Positions 42,597 through 53,329 of a DNA stretch of 64,000 bases are shown here, piece by piece. How positions within the stretch are numbered: position 1 is the stretch's first letter; each line of letters opens with the position of its first letter. A program made the position numbers and the translations under genes. This stretch comes from Nothophaeocryptopus gaeumannii (taxonomy: Eukaryota; Ascomycota; Dothideomycetes; Mycosphaerellales; Mycosphaerellaceae): positions 62,001 through 126,000 of the forward strand of contig JASISA010000042.1 in NCBI GenBank assembly GCA_031771865.1, given 5' to 3'. Below the pieces are notes generated by a model. That model made no database searches. It was not told the DNA's origin and saw only the letters and a list, made by a program, of their open reading frames with translations.

Positions 42597-43363
42597 GATC
42601 GGCCCGGTATGGAACACAGACTGTTCGGGACATTTGTCGCCTCTCTGGACTTCTGCCTCATATTCCTGCTCATTTTTCAGACTACAAAGTGCGAACACAT
42701 CTGCATGGCTCACACTGCTAACACGGAGATAGTGGTGCTGTTGCAGATGGGCAACAATCTCTCGTGATCGTTTTGAACTAGCGTCACACGAAGTCGCGGT
42801 CACATTTGCAAGGTTAGGATACCGATTGCTATTGCGTAAGAGTCGTACTTCACGACGACATGTGCGCATAACCGCGTCTGGCTCTCATGTGGCAGGCGCG
42901 CGCGGTGTCCTACATTTGAGGCGCCTGGTGCTCCGCGCCTACCTTCACATGCACAGCATCTGCATCTGCGCATTAAGAACTTACCACGATCTCGCAGTGC
43001 GACTCCAAGCGACTATATACATGCTTCAACCCTCTTGATCCTCGACCGATTCTCGCGTCCGTATGGTCCGTTTCACTCATCTGATTAGCACTCGGATGGT
43101 ATTGTCGTTTCGTTACCGATTGAAACTGGTTCAGTAGCTGTTCGAGATGTTGGGCTTCGCCTTCACTGTAGCAGTCGCGCCGTTTGTACCGGGAGCTAGC
43201 CGCGCAACGGCGCACGAGCCACCCATATGCGAAGTAAACATCGCTTTACAAACTCCGCCCTTCACGACGAGAACAGCAGCGCAGCAGGACATCATTTTCG
43301 TACCACCACCATCCTCTCACCATACCGCTGCTGCTCTCTGCTCGTCGCTTCGCATTCGCAACC
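42597..43363. other. intergenic
   Basis: 3' flank of the hydrolase and promoter of the RNase H-like gene. Only short overlapping frames; nothing recognised. Confidence 0.35.
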
Positions 43364-44094
43364 ATGAGCTTCCCCAGCGTATCCGAAATGCTCGAGCAAA
43401 ACTTCCTCTCCGGCCGCCGCCAATTCATCTTCGTCGACGGCTCTCGTTCCCGAAAGGGCGACAACTCTTCAGGATGCGCCTTTGTTACCTACATCGGCCA
43501 CCTCAATCAATGGCAGGGCTCGGCTTTTTCTTGCGTAAGTTCATCTCGTTCAATCGTGGCGGAGATGGGACTAACGACATATCCAGGGACCGATCGACAT
43601 GGACTGCTCCGAAGCCGAACTTCAAGCCATCAGCGACGCACTAAGCTGGTGCATCGCCAACCGCCGCCACTGCAGTCACTTCGTGATCATGAGCGATTCT
43701 CAGTGGGTGGTCGATGCCGTGCTCGGCGGAGGACCCCTGGACACGACCTCGATGCGAATGGAGACGACATTTCTGCCCCTCAAAACCCTCATAAAAGACA
43801 AGATAAGAGTGCTCACTGGCACGAGCCATGCTGTCTCTTTCGGCTACATCAAGGGCCACCAAGATATCGACCAGAACTTCGGCGCCGAGGGAAACGTTTT
43901 GGCAGATGAGATGGCGGATGGAGGCGATGGAAGAGAGTCGCGCTCACGGCTACGGCCTGGGCGAATGGCAGCAGGACTACGAACTCCACGCCGACAGCTC
44001 CAAATGGGGAAAATCTCGCCCACATGGACAGGTGAAGGCAGTGGATAGTGTCCCGGCTGGTTCTTTCGGCGCTCCGTGGAAGAAGCGTGCATAG
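43364..44094 (+). CDS. RNase H-like protein, copy 1 (C-terminal frame shifted)
   Basis: Exon 1 43364-43534, 52-base intron (donor GTAAGT), exon 2 from 43587. The protein starts MSFPSVSEMLEQNFLSGRRQ and has the four acidic residues of an RNase H fold: Asp in FIFVDGSRSRKG, Glu in MDCSEAELQAISDAL, Asp in VIMSDSQWVVDAV, and Asp in GNVLADEMA after YIKGHQDID. So it could cut RNA in RNA-DNA hybrids, like RNase HI or the RNase H of retroelements, of which it may be a domesticated form. In the current frame translation ends at 44048. One base too many near 43920-43935 pushes a conserved tail into the next frame (MEESRAHGYG, DYELHADSSKWGKSR, stop at 44094). That tail matches the end of copy 2 (45687), so the shift is a mutation or a sequence error after the last catalytic residue. 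Confidence 0.68.
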
Positions 44095-44099
44095 TAGAG

Positions 44100-44885
44100 C
44101 GCAACAGCGGCTCGAAACGCTAGATATAGGATCGAGAATGAATCCGGTGCTTCCTCTTCCCCGTGACTATTTTAGGTGTTCCAATCCCTCATTCCGCCCT
44201 CTCGGTGTTCTCCTTCCGCCAAATTGGGAGAGGCCAGGAGATCGCAACCCAATCCAGGTGGATGAACACGGAGATTCAACGAGGAGAGTAATGGAAAATT
44301 TCGAGAGAATAGCAGCCTCACGGACAGATGGTCAGTCTCAGATTCATAGCCTTCGACGCTCACTCTCTCTGCAAATAAGAGGGGATTCGCCTTCAAGAGC
44401 GTTGCAAGTAGTAAGTTTCTGGAGAAGACGCCTTTTCTGCCAGGGGAAGAATTACCGATACCTCATACTAGCCAAAAAGAGAATAAACCGTCTCGACCAT
44501 TGTTCTCGCTGATCCATGCAGCGAATTTGCTTCCGTTACCCTCGTAGGATCAAGATAGTCGGTATGGCTGTAGCGTTGCTGTCCTGTCTGGAGCTTCGTT
44601 CAAGTACAGAGGAACAATACGTCCCTTCCCGGTAAGCTGTTCCATTAATGCGCTTTTCCCGGAGAACAAAGACAAAACAACGCTGAAACTAGCAGGTTAC
44701 GCACAATGAACATCCCTTTCTTCTTGCTCACAGTAGGCCGCATCTGGGTACTCTTCCACGTCCGGCTGCTACAGGGAATTTTCCACCAGTACATGTCTTT
44801 CTCGCCATCGTCCATTCAATAATACATCCCACATTCCTTACTTCATCCTACTCTCATCCAGCCAATCTGTTCGGACATCCATGGA
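44100..44885. other. intergenic
   Basis: Short overlapping frames on both strands, none with a domain. No other feature seen. Confidence 0.3.
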
Positions 44886-45260
44886 GTCGCTCTCAAGTAC
44901 TTCGTTTGCCCTGTATCGGCGGAGGGGCGCGGCTAGAATTGCTGAGAAATGACTGAGTCCGCTAGACGTCCCAAAAGCTTATCGCGCTCAGAGGCCTAAG
45001 TATCCGCCATTGAACGCTTAGTATACCCGAGATTTGCAGGGAGAGGCAATGAGAACAATTGAAAAATGACCAATTCCGTCGGCCAGCCTCGTCCGTCAAA
45101 GCAATCACGAAGCATGGGGATTCGCTCTCGAGTACGCAGCATGTCCCAAACCGGCGGAGATTGGCAGCGAGAATGGCTGGATTGTGACTAAGTCCACACG
45201 CCGATACCATCTCCTCGATCGTTCCAGAGGCCTGGGAGTTCGCTCTCGAGTGCCTAGAAC
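44886..45260 (-). repeat. diverged direct repeat with protein-like minus strand
   Basis: The motif TCGCTCTC(A/G)AGTAC recurs at about 44891 and 45120, and as TCGCTCTCGAGTG at about 45241. The first two copies share further blocks at equal spacing (CGGCGGAG, GAAT-GCTG, TGACT-AGTCC). On the minus strand both read GLSHxxAILAAxLRRF and then VLES(D/E)S, so they are diverged copies of a coding segment; stops break it up. They lie between the two RNase H-like genes. Family unknown. Confidence 0.5.
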
Positions 45261-45454
45261 ATCTCAGCCATCCTGATCAAAGCTGAACCCTTCTCCTTGT
45301 CTATGAAATTGTCACACTCCTCCATCAAATCCTGCACACCGCATCGGACAGACACGACACCTGGACCCGTCCCGATCAACGAATCAACCTGACCTGCCAT
45401 TCCCGTCCGCTTGCTGATGATATCCGGGTGCCAGCGTCTCAGCTCAGTCTTCAT
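45254..45454 (-). pseudogene. coding-like remnant
   Basis: The frame reads MKTELRRWHPDIISKRTGMA and ends at LIRMAEMF with a stop, after which ALESELPGL continues the third repeat unit. It looks like part of the same decayed gene as the repeats at 44886-45260. No domain recognised. Confidence 0.3.
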
Positions 45455-45686
45455 TCACACGCGGAAGTCGGTAATAACTTTGGTATCATTCTATCGGTGG
45501 ATGATACTGCTCAGCTGATCGCCTTCTCTGATCCATAGCTTCACATTGAATGCATTAGAGAATAAGAACTTGACGCTCGTCTCGATGAGTGAAAATGATA
45601 TACAAGAAGAGAAGCGGAACAGTGTCTCTTCATTTTGCCACGCTTTTCAAGCAGCGGGCTAGCGCTCGCAGAGTATGGTCATTCAA

Positions 45687-46235
45687 TCATGCATTATAGT
45701 ATCCGTCTGGATGACGGGACTTACCCCAGTCGCAGCTGCTGGCATGGAGGCGAAAATCGCTCTCCCCCTCTACTTCGTCGTACCCATTTTTACGGCATAG
45801 CTTCATGGCCCTGTTGGCCTCTCGGTCCGCTAGCCTATTTCCCTGGCACTGGGGGTTCTCTTCAATGTCTTGGTGTCCTTTGAGATACTCGAAAGAGATC
45901 TCCAGAGCTGTTCTTTGCCTAAAGGCCTTTAACATGCAGTCCAGCACCCACTCGGCGTCGCTCACGATCACGACTTGATCCGCAATAGCGCGGTTGGCAA
46001 TGCACCAGCTCAGAGCATGGTTAATCCGGTGAGTCTCAGCCATGGAGCAGTCGGTCGGTGTGCATCCCTTCACATGCTAAACTTGGCGCGTCCGCAGCTA
46101 GCTATAGCTTCAAACGGCGCAACTTCCTCCCGAACAACGGTCCCACACATCCAACTACCGTTCATCTTCGCGTAATCCATGAACAGAGTCCTGCTAGAGG
46201 ATACCCTGGACCATCATCCTTACTTGATCGTACTT
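45687..46235 (-). CDS. RNase H-like protein, copy 2 (opposite strand)
   Basis: Exon 2 (about 46064 down to 45687) gives GCTPTDCSMAETHRINHALS, then WCIANRAIADQVVIVSDAEW, FEYLKGHQDIEEN and GNRLADREANRA, ending FRLHASSCDWGKSRHPDGYY. It is clearly related to copy 1, with Glu and both later Asp ligands kept. A first exon is likely just upstream (RTLFMDYAKMNGSWMCGTVV, REE), which supplies the first Asp; a 58-base intron with donor GTTGCG joins it in phase 0, the same phase and place as the intron of copy 1. The start codon was not determined with certainty. The pair is in inverted orientation, about 1.6 kb apart. Activity is possible if the first exon is right. Confidence 0.55.
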
Positions 46236-46937
46236 CTACTCTAGCTACTGCAGCTTGACATCGTCGTAGCTGAGATCTTGCTGAAATTTATTGCGACTGG
46301 ACTTGTAAACCTTGAAGGCGAAGGCGTCGAAATCGCTCAAACAGAACTATGCAGCGGGAAATATCTCTTCGATGGACGACTCGGCAGTGCGCGGCCGATG
46401 TTTCCTCCACATTTCAGTCGAAGCATCGTAAGTGTAGGACAATATCAAGACCGTGGACCCCAAGATCGCTGCGGCATAGAAGCGCTCGTGTGGTAAATCG
46501 CCTCCGAGATCGCGTCGAGAGGCTACGCATGGCGATGCGTATTCCTTTCCAGGCAAAGCCCACTTGCTGCAAAGGTTGTCTATGCGCTTCTGGATGACAG
46601 ACTCGTTGAGAATGGACCACATCGTGGCCCTAGACTTAAGGGACATCTTCATCAGTATCGCTACCAAAGACTTCAATCTCCCCAATCCGACGCATATCGA
46701 CGCCGTCTTCTATCCAACCAGTGCTCTTGTAAGACCATCGTCTCTGGAAGATCGCAACCATTGTCGGGCGGCGTGAAACGTCTTTTCAGCCATTCCCTGG
46801 TGGAAAGTAAGCCTAGCGTTCTCTGTTTACCATGGCCTTCCAGCTATCCACTCTTCTCTCCTTGTTAACAGCTGACCATGCCGTTCTCCTCGCAGCCCGC
46901 AGTATGATGCAACAGCCGGGAGAAGGAGAACCCCGTG
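46236..46937. other. intergenic
   Basis: The minus-strand frame at 46347-46685 (MGRLKSLVAILMKMSLKSRA) overlaps others and has no domain. No supported gene. Confidence 0.3.
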
Positions 46938-48003
46938 TCAGCTACTAAACTGTCCTGCATCTACGCCGTTTTCGGTCAGTGGTATAGCATCCGCAGGAGG
47001 CATCAAAGACTCTTTTGGGGTCGATTGAGGGATCTGGTGCTCCTCCGCTCATCTTCCGACAGCTTCGAAATCATGACACATATGCGGCCTAGCAAAATCC
47101 GGCCAGGGCTTTTCTTTCCGGTCATACCAGATGAAGTGGACAATTCCAGCATCAGACGCACACATTAGTCGTTCACGTAGAGCGTCCAGGCGATGATCTG
47201 CAGAATTGGAGTCAGTTGGCGATCATCGGAAACATTGAGTTGAAAATCCGCTGACTGGTATGTACATTCTCGACCATGCTCTGCACGTTTCTACCGAGAT
47301 GGCCAAAGTTCTCGAATTATGGCCGATTGAACCAGTGGTTCTTCCTCAGCTCATTCTGATAACATTTCAGCGTGTGGCCTCGAAATAGGTCAAGGACTAT
47401 TCCTAAAAAGCAATGCAGCTGATGCTGTACTTCAGCCACAGCAACAAAAGCAGCTTCCCCTAGGATTGTCTCCGGCATGCAAACGTGGCGTTGTAGATCC
47501 AGGCCGTATTTTGATTCTTCTTCGAGTAGCATGGCAGATACGCGATCAGTAAATGGACGTGAGCCACGAACAGGATTGTAAGAGGCGAACTAGGTGCTTA
47601 AGATCTCTGCCCAATGCTTTCCATCTCGCATCTACTTCAGGACCAGGCTCCTCAGTGTAGATACTGGCAGCCAAGGTTGAAGCCAATGAAAGTTGGAACT
47701 CGGAATGATCGATCGAAACCTGCTGATCGCAGTGGTCCTGGAAAGCGTCGGCCACGCTGATATTACTCTAAGGGTAAATGAAGCATCACTATGTTGCGGC
47801 ACGCCCTCACAGCTTGAGGCTCGCTGGATGGCCGGATAGGATTGAAGTACGATCACAGTCAGGACGCTTGAACCTACTGCAACGAATATTGCCCGAACGA
47901 TCAAGAATGGGCCGAACAGAGAGCCCCGGTGACGAGGCTTCTTCGCTTCAGGTGACAGTGTGAGGAGGCCGATCTTCTCAGCAGAACCGTGTATGGCTGA
48001 CAC
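46938..48003 (-). pseudogene. UstYa-like (DUF3328) gene remnant
   Basis: Read on the minus strand, the pieces follow the order of UstYa-family proteins, which are membrane-anchored oxidases of fungal peptide (RiPP) and other secondary pathways. The head is MSAIHGSAEKIGLLTLSPEA with a membrane span (PFLIVRAIFVAVGSSVLTVI). Then come YTEEPGPEVDARWKALGRDL, the first metal motif HQLHC in VAEVQHQLHCFLGIVLDL, and after an apparent intron DHRLDALRERLMCASDAGI and RPHMCHDFEAVGR. The second H-x-x-H-C motif is damaged: DHRLD has Arg where Cys is expected. Breaks: a frame change near 47770, a TAA after NHWFNRP (about 47317), and a TGA after FEAVGR where the family has Trp or Arg. After the TGA the frame continues AEEHQIPQSTPKES to a stop at 46938. 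No RiPP precursor with repeats was seen nearby. Confidence 0.62.
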
Positions 48004-51000
48004 AGCATTCTTGATTGCAAATGTGCTTCGTCGACAAGAGAAAGCACAGGAACAATAGACTTGATGATATGCTATGTCCTCGAGATGCTAGATATTTATC
48101 ATCCATTTCCCTGGATCAAGCGTCGTGGGACCGATCGACCGAGATATCGGCGCGGTATATTTTAGATCCTGGCCCCACTCTGAAAGGAAGCGTGTTTCAA
48201 ACAATCCGTAAACAAGATCGTTTTGGCAGGGCTGATGCTGTTCGGAGCTCCTGATGATGCTTCCGCAAGCGGTTCGTCTTCTTCATAGTCTATTCTGGCT
48301 TTTCTTGTCGCGATGGCTCTGATGTCCTGCCTTCGAAGCCGACTAGAGTGATTGAGGGGCGGTCTGAGGGTTGCGTACGATAAAGGGTCGAATTTAATTT
48401 GAGAAGAGAGTCCGAAGCAAGTTCAAGCGCAGGCCGGATGTCCTCCGTATATAAAATCGCTTGAACGCGGCAGAACGATCAAACAAGCTCAGGTGAAGCC
48501 GACCATAGCAAACACTGTGTCAATGCTACTTTTCGGCAGCCTTTCTGCGATCATTGATCTCTTGCCTGTCTCGTGATTTCTTTCTAGCTGCTTCACCACT
48601 GGATGCCGCAGGGCCATGTGAAAAGACAGAGATAGCATCAGCTCCCTCGTAACAGCCTTGCGAGCTCATCGTCCAGCAGGGATACTGTGGTGCTGCTGGC
48701 GAAGAAGGAGGTACTCTCAGCGCGCACTGCTACAGAAACCGGGGCTTCGTGGCTGGTGATCAGATGCCTCACAGCTCATGATCTGGCCCCGGAGGGTAGC
48801 TCGTTCGCGTGAAAGTTTGTGCTTGATTGTCCTGTCTCGCCGACAGCGATAGCGACTGCGAGTTTGGCATCTGTCGATCAAGTGACGATCTAGATTGATT
48901 CAGAGATCTGAAACCATGTCGAGTCTCGCCTAGCGAGTTTGTCGTGCATCCAATTGGAGAAGATGAAGACAAGGGCGAGTTTGTCGGGCGTGTCCTACGC
49001 GGGTACAGCTGGAGCGCACGCATGAACTGCCAAGTGTATGAGATGCTGCAGGGCACAATTGACGAAATTCGGAACAACAAAAGCAAGTCCATGGGCAAAG
49101 TCCAGGCGTATCGCTACGATACGGCAGTGCGAAGAACCTGAGCATTGTAGTTGTGGCTGGCAAGACAGGGAGTTCCCCAGATGTATGAGATGCACCCGCT
49201 CAAGCAATGTGTGACATTCTATCTCTGGACGCTGGAGGGCAAGAGACAGACGGGGAGAAACGCAGAACGATGGAAATCGAGAATTCGCCCTGCACATTGG
49301 CTAGACCAACGCCATAGTCCCGCAGCGGAGATCAAAGATCGCTGGTCCCGACGCAGATGCTCAAAGGGAAGCTGGTCTTGACAGGTCATCCGCACTGCTG
49401 TGCCGCCAATGAGAAGTGGGGCTAGGCCATCGCTCGAAGCCTGGAAAAGGGTGAGTGATCAAGCCAGATCGAATGTCGATGCACATCATGCTGGGATTGA
49501 GAATCTCTAGTTTCAAAAAGCGTCAACGGTCCTTCTCCTGAGACGATACGATTATTCAGCACTTCATTGCGAGTCCAGTGTCCGTTGCGCGGGTTTCCAT
49601 TCACAGAGAGCCAGCCACTCTCTTCTTCGACGTTCCCATCTTCATACAGTCACTTTCGAGTAGAAGCGGGAGAGATTTTCTGCTGTTGCTTGGAAAGAGT
49701 TCATCAGCAGCATTGTCGGGCAAAGCCCGCTCGCAGAGGCTGATGCGCTGCAGAAGATCCTCTGCGGAATGCTCTCCCTCTTCTCGAGCCTGAGCTTGCT
49801 GCGCAGAAAGTAAAGGCACTTGTGGCCAATGTCTTCACTGTGGACTGCTTGCAGCTTCCACAATCGGTGACTTCGGCGAAGGTCCGGCGCAGACGAGCCT
49901 GAGTGACAGGTCCTCTCCCTCATCACAAGCTCTATTCATGACACAGACATCGATGAAGGAATGCATCTTCACTCCCCGTCGGCCGCCGTGAGATTGCCCG
50001 AGACTTGGATCACAAGCATATCCATCTCTTACCTTGTTCTTGCATCTGATCCGAGCCTTGACTCTTGGCGTCCTGGTTTCGTCCGGAATTGGCCTCCTTT
50101 GCAAAGATCAAATGCTCCCAACTGTCGGGTTCTCGGTTCTTTCGTGTGATAACCTTCCCTCATCGAGTCAACTCAATTGCCCCACGTGATTTAAAAGAAA
50201 CCTCGGCATCGACCAGGGTGAATCCGAACGAAGAGGCTCTCCGGTCCGGAAAAAGCTGCAGCCCGTCCGGCACTTCCCCACTTCAAAACCCAGTCGCCAA
50301 TCGCCATCCTGCCATCCTCACCCCCAACCGACTTCGGCGCGGCCCTCGTCCTCCTGCATGTAAAACTTCCAGAAACCTGCAATCCGGCTCCCGATTCTCG
50401 TCTTATCAGATCATCCGCCCCATATCATCCTTCCTACCAGCATCCATCCATCCATTCATAAACTCCCCTGGGCTTTTCCCATTTGGTGGTGCGTATGCGA
50501 ATTACGGTCATTGTAACCGACCGAACGCACACCAAGAAGGAGGAGTGGTACGATTCAGACTTCCAGCTTGCTGCGCTGTCAGGTCAAACTCTGTGTGCCT
50601 GTCGTACCTGTTTCGGGTGCTCGGGGCGTGGGTGAAACCACGTAGTTTCCGATCCTGTGCAGGTGGAGGTGGAGGACGAGGAGCCAAGCGTTTTGGGACT
50701 GGAAGAGTGGGCTTCCCGTGGGGAGGTAGCCGCCTCTCTGCTTGCTGCGCTGTGCTCTTTGTGGAGAGATTGGCGATGCATGGGCGAGAGCGAAGTGAGC
50801 GCTTTCTTTCCTGTTGGGTGCCCCGGCCGTCGGCAATAACGGCTTCGTGACGACGTGACCAGGAGAAACCGGTCCAGCTTGTCCAAGTACACTCACCAGC
50901 CCCAGCTTGGTCGAGAGTGCAGCAGCAAGTCTAGTCTCCTCTAGACTTTGAGAGTACACTGTCGTATGTTGGATGCAGAGCAGGTTATTCCGACAACTGT

Positions 51001-51158
51001 TTCATCGGCGGCTCTCGTTGAGAGTCCAGCTGTTCTTCGTGTTTGAAGCAAAAAGCTCGCAGCCACCTCCACCAACTCCTCCACCGGCAGCGGGCGGGTC
51101 AGCGGATCAGATACCAGATCCAGAGTCCAACCCAATTTCGAAGCCACTTTCGACGATC
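48004..51158. other. long stretch without a supported gene
   Basis: About 3.1 kb. Many frames of 60-126 codons overlap on both strands. The longest, 50065-50850 plus (261 codons), is Ser/Pro/Arg-rich, overlaps equally open frames on the other strand and has no domain; I treat it as chance. A CACGTG box at about 50185 may belong to a promoter. The final 500 bases may be the upstream region of the small gene at 51159. Confidence 0.35.
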
Positions 51159-51473
51159 ATGCCGAAATCCATACGGGAGTTACTTTCCGACAGTCGAGCC
51201 GCGGATCCACGATACGTTCGTCTCCACAACGCCTCCTACTCTGCCAAAGACCTTCTCAACGAAATCCTGTCCATGGCGAATCGCATCGTGAGGAGAGTCT
51301 CGGCCGCGCAGATGTCCAGTACGGATCGCAGATGGTGGCCGATACGGGAGATTGCGAGTAAATGGGACAGCATCAAGGCGTACCCGGAGATGTTGCAGGA
51401 GGCTGACGTGGAGCTGTTGAAGATCTTGGTGCTGGATGCCTACAATGACTTGGACCGGATCGAGGGAAGATGA
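51159..51473 (+). CDS. small hypothetical protein, 104 aa
   Basis: The frame starts MPKSIRELLSDSRAADPRYV in a good context (cgatcATGCCG). The protein is helical and amphipathic (LHNASYSAKDLLNEILSMAN, then RIVRRVS, DRRWWPIREIASKWDSIKA, ADVELLKILVLDAYNDLDRI), with no signal peptide, span or Cys. Such composition is not expected from chance, so I think it is a real small intracellular protein. The frame is open upstream to 50973 with a proline run (PPPPTPPPAA), which could be leader. No family recognised. Confidence 0.5.
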   Translation: MPKSIRELLSDSRAADPRYVRLHNASYSAKDLLNEILSMANRIVRRVSAAQMSSTDRRWWPIREIASKWDSIKAYPEMLQEADVELLKILVLDAYNDLDRIEGR

Positions 51474-52119
51474 GGATCGTTATCGAGGGTAGATTTCAGG
51501 AGGATGTGGTTCTTGAGAAGAGGTGGACGAGACTCATCAGCCAAAGCTGAAGTGGAAGCTTGCAAGATGACGGTCCGGAAAAATCGGGATAGCGTTCTGT
51601 GGTCAGCTATAGGAGTAGCAGGAGGTGGAGAGGGACAATGTGGGAAGGGACGGACACTGGAAAACTCTTTCAACAATCGAAGGGAAGGATAGCTCGACTT
51701 ACGAGCTGTTCGTGGGGAGTTATGCATGATACCATTACCTGCAGTCATTTGAGGGTTGAGCACTTCCAAAGGTCGAGAAGGCCATCATAGTATGTCGTGG
51801 TGCAGTCGCACGTCTGCTCGATCGCTCATAACGTTCTATATCTCATGTCAATCGTGATGTCGTTGCCGTAGTGATGCAGTGTCGAAGAATCGAAGCGTAT
51901 GCTCCGAGTAGAGTGTCCAAAGGTAGGGGCATCAAGGTGCAAACGACAGGTGAAGTCAGAAAAGCAAGCGAGGACAGCATATAAAGAACAGCGCGTGCCA
52001 CAAAACCGGCGCAAGCGTATCATTGACCGACTGCTCCAGCTCCATCACGCAGTCAGGCCGTAACACGGGTTCAGCAGATTCATCCTATGAGAAGCAATGT
52101 ATTACCACCCCCGTGAAAA
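51474..52119. other. intergenic
   Basis: No supported gene; short chance frames only. Confidence 0.35.
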
Positions 52120-52491
52120 CTAGCGGGCCGCAACGTCATGCCGCTTCTGGAAACCACATCTTGCCGTTGCAGGTTCCGGCGGGATTAACCTACCTTCCTT
52201 CTTTTGATTTGGGCATTGGTTGAAGAACGAGGAAAACTTGGTTGATGGTCGATTTTGATTCAGGTTATTGCATCGTTTGTCGTAAACACAGTATTCTACA
52301 GATGCGGCCGCGTGCGCTTTTGGAACCAGGTCTGTTGCTGGGGAACCCAACCACATCGTTGCATGGCTGTAGGGGACAAATGTCCGCGATATGCGCGGAC
52401 ACAGGTTGCATGATTCGATTGGATCGGCGGATGTGGAGGAGATGAGGGTGGCTAGGATAGCGAGGGAAAGGTAGGACTTGATGGGATGCAT
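52120..52491 (-). CDS. small secreted cysteine-containing protein
   Basis: The ATG at 52491 gives MHPIKSYLSLAILATLISST, a signal peptide with a likely cut after SADP or STSA; the frame is open further upstream to 52584. The mature part, about 100 residues, has six Cys (ESCNLC, EYC, RC, NQC, ARC), a number that allows three disulphides, and a basic tail. It fits the general profile of secreted effector-like or antimicrobial proteins of fungi, but I recognise no family, and such a profile alone does not prove a role. No intron is needed. A degenerate tandem repeat starts 160 bases away on its 5' side. Confidence 0.5.
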   Translation of the reverse strand: MHPIKSYLSLAILATLISSTSADPIESCNLCPRISRTFVPYSHATMWLGSPATDLVPKAHAAASVEYCVYDKRCNNLNQNRPSTKFSSFFNQCPNQKKEGRLIPPEPATARCGFQKRHDVAAR

Positions 52492-52649
52492 GACGGTGGG
52501 TAAGACTAGACGAAATATGAGTGTGAGGGTTGTGGGGAAGGAGGTAAGTAGAGCGTTTGAACGGTTCAAGGCGTGGGAGAGCAAGACATGCGCTTTATTG
52601 CCAGGTGGCGGTAGTAGTATTCTCCGTCTGAGGGTGTTGGAGTTTGAAA

Positions 52650-52915
52650 GTGCATATTAGCCCGGCTTTAGTGGTAAAGCGTTTCGATGTTCAAGACATT
52701 TGGATGTGCAATCTAACCCGGTATAGCAACCCGTGTGGATGTACTTTCTAGCTCAGTACATTAGTACATTTGGATACTCAATCTCTCCTAGTATACTAAA
52801 GCATTTTGACGTACATTCTAGCCTGGCGTAGTAAAGGGGTTGGATGTTCAAAGCATTCGTATGTTTGATCTCGCCCGGCGTAGGAACCCGTATGGATATT
52901 CAAGCTTGCTATTCT
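52650..52915 (+). repeat. degenerate ~35-bp tandem repeat
   Basis: Six or seven diverged units line up on a rough consensus: an A/T-rich start, then CTAGCCCGGTATAGTAAAG or close variants, then a G/T-rich end TTTGGATGT. Examples start near 52708, 52745, 52778, 52815 and 52862. Unit length varies (33-40 bases) and some part-units occur. At the 3' end a separate short duplication, gcttgctattctgct, appears twice (52906-52940). Not a CRISPR: units are too diverged and there is no spacer pattern. Function unknown. Confidence 0.6.
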
Positions 52916-52979
52916 GCTAACGGCTTGCTATTCTGCTGGTGGAGCGACCTGGGGTATACTTCCACCTTCATCCTCGTTC

Positions 52980-53122
52980 CTCAAGGGATTAGGCATGCTG
53001 ATCGTTGCTGTACGGGTACTACATTTGGTGCGACAGCCGCTCCAACCATCGCGGCTTGCAACTTCGCGTTTGGAAGCATTCAAGCGGCTTGTTGGGGCGC
53101 GGTTGTCATGCCTACTCCGTGA
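52980..53122 (+). pseudogene. C-terminal fragment of a small Cys-rich secreted protein
   Basis: The frame ends GATAAPTIAACNFAFGSIQAA followed by CWGAVVMPTP and a stop. This resembles the end of a widespread family of small Cys-rich secreted fungal proteins (Ala-rich, with ACNxAFGxCQAAC and a PTP end). The middle Cys is replaced (SIQ for TCQ) and no signal peptide or first half with the expected Cys is found upstream; instead the frame runs into the tandem repeat. I read it as a fragment. Confidence 0.42.
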
Positions 53123-53329
53123 AGCCTGACATGGGGATAAAGCTGCACTGATTAAGGTCGCTGGCGGCCAAGAATGGTATCTGAATTTCTGTGCAAGTTA
53201 TATATTAGCTTTTCGTATGTTCGTACAAATGGCATGATTGTACATGGTATCTCCAAATAGCCGTTTCCAATCATTGTAAGTCATCTCATAATGACTCCAT
53301 CACCTACTCCCCCTCTTTTTCCGTGCCAT

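Noticed and set aside
50065..50850. 261-codon plus-strand frame
   Set aside because: Ser/Pro/Arg-rich, equally open frames on the opposite strand, no signal peptide or domain. Looks like a chance frame in GC-rich DNA.
52650..52915. Possible CRISPR array
   Set aside because: The genome is eukaryotic, the units are diverged and directly joined, and there are no unique spacers.
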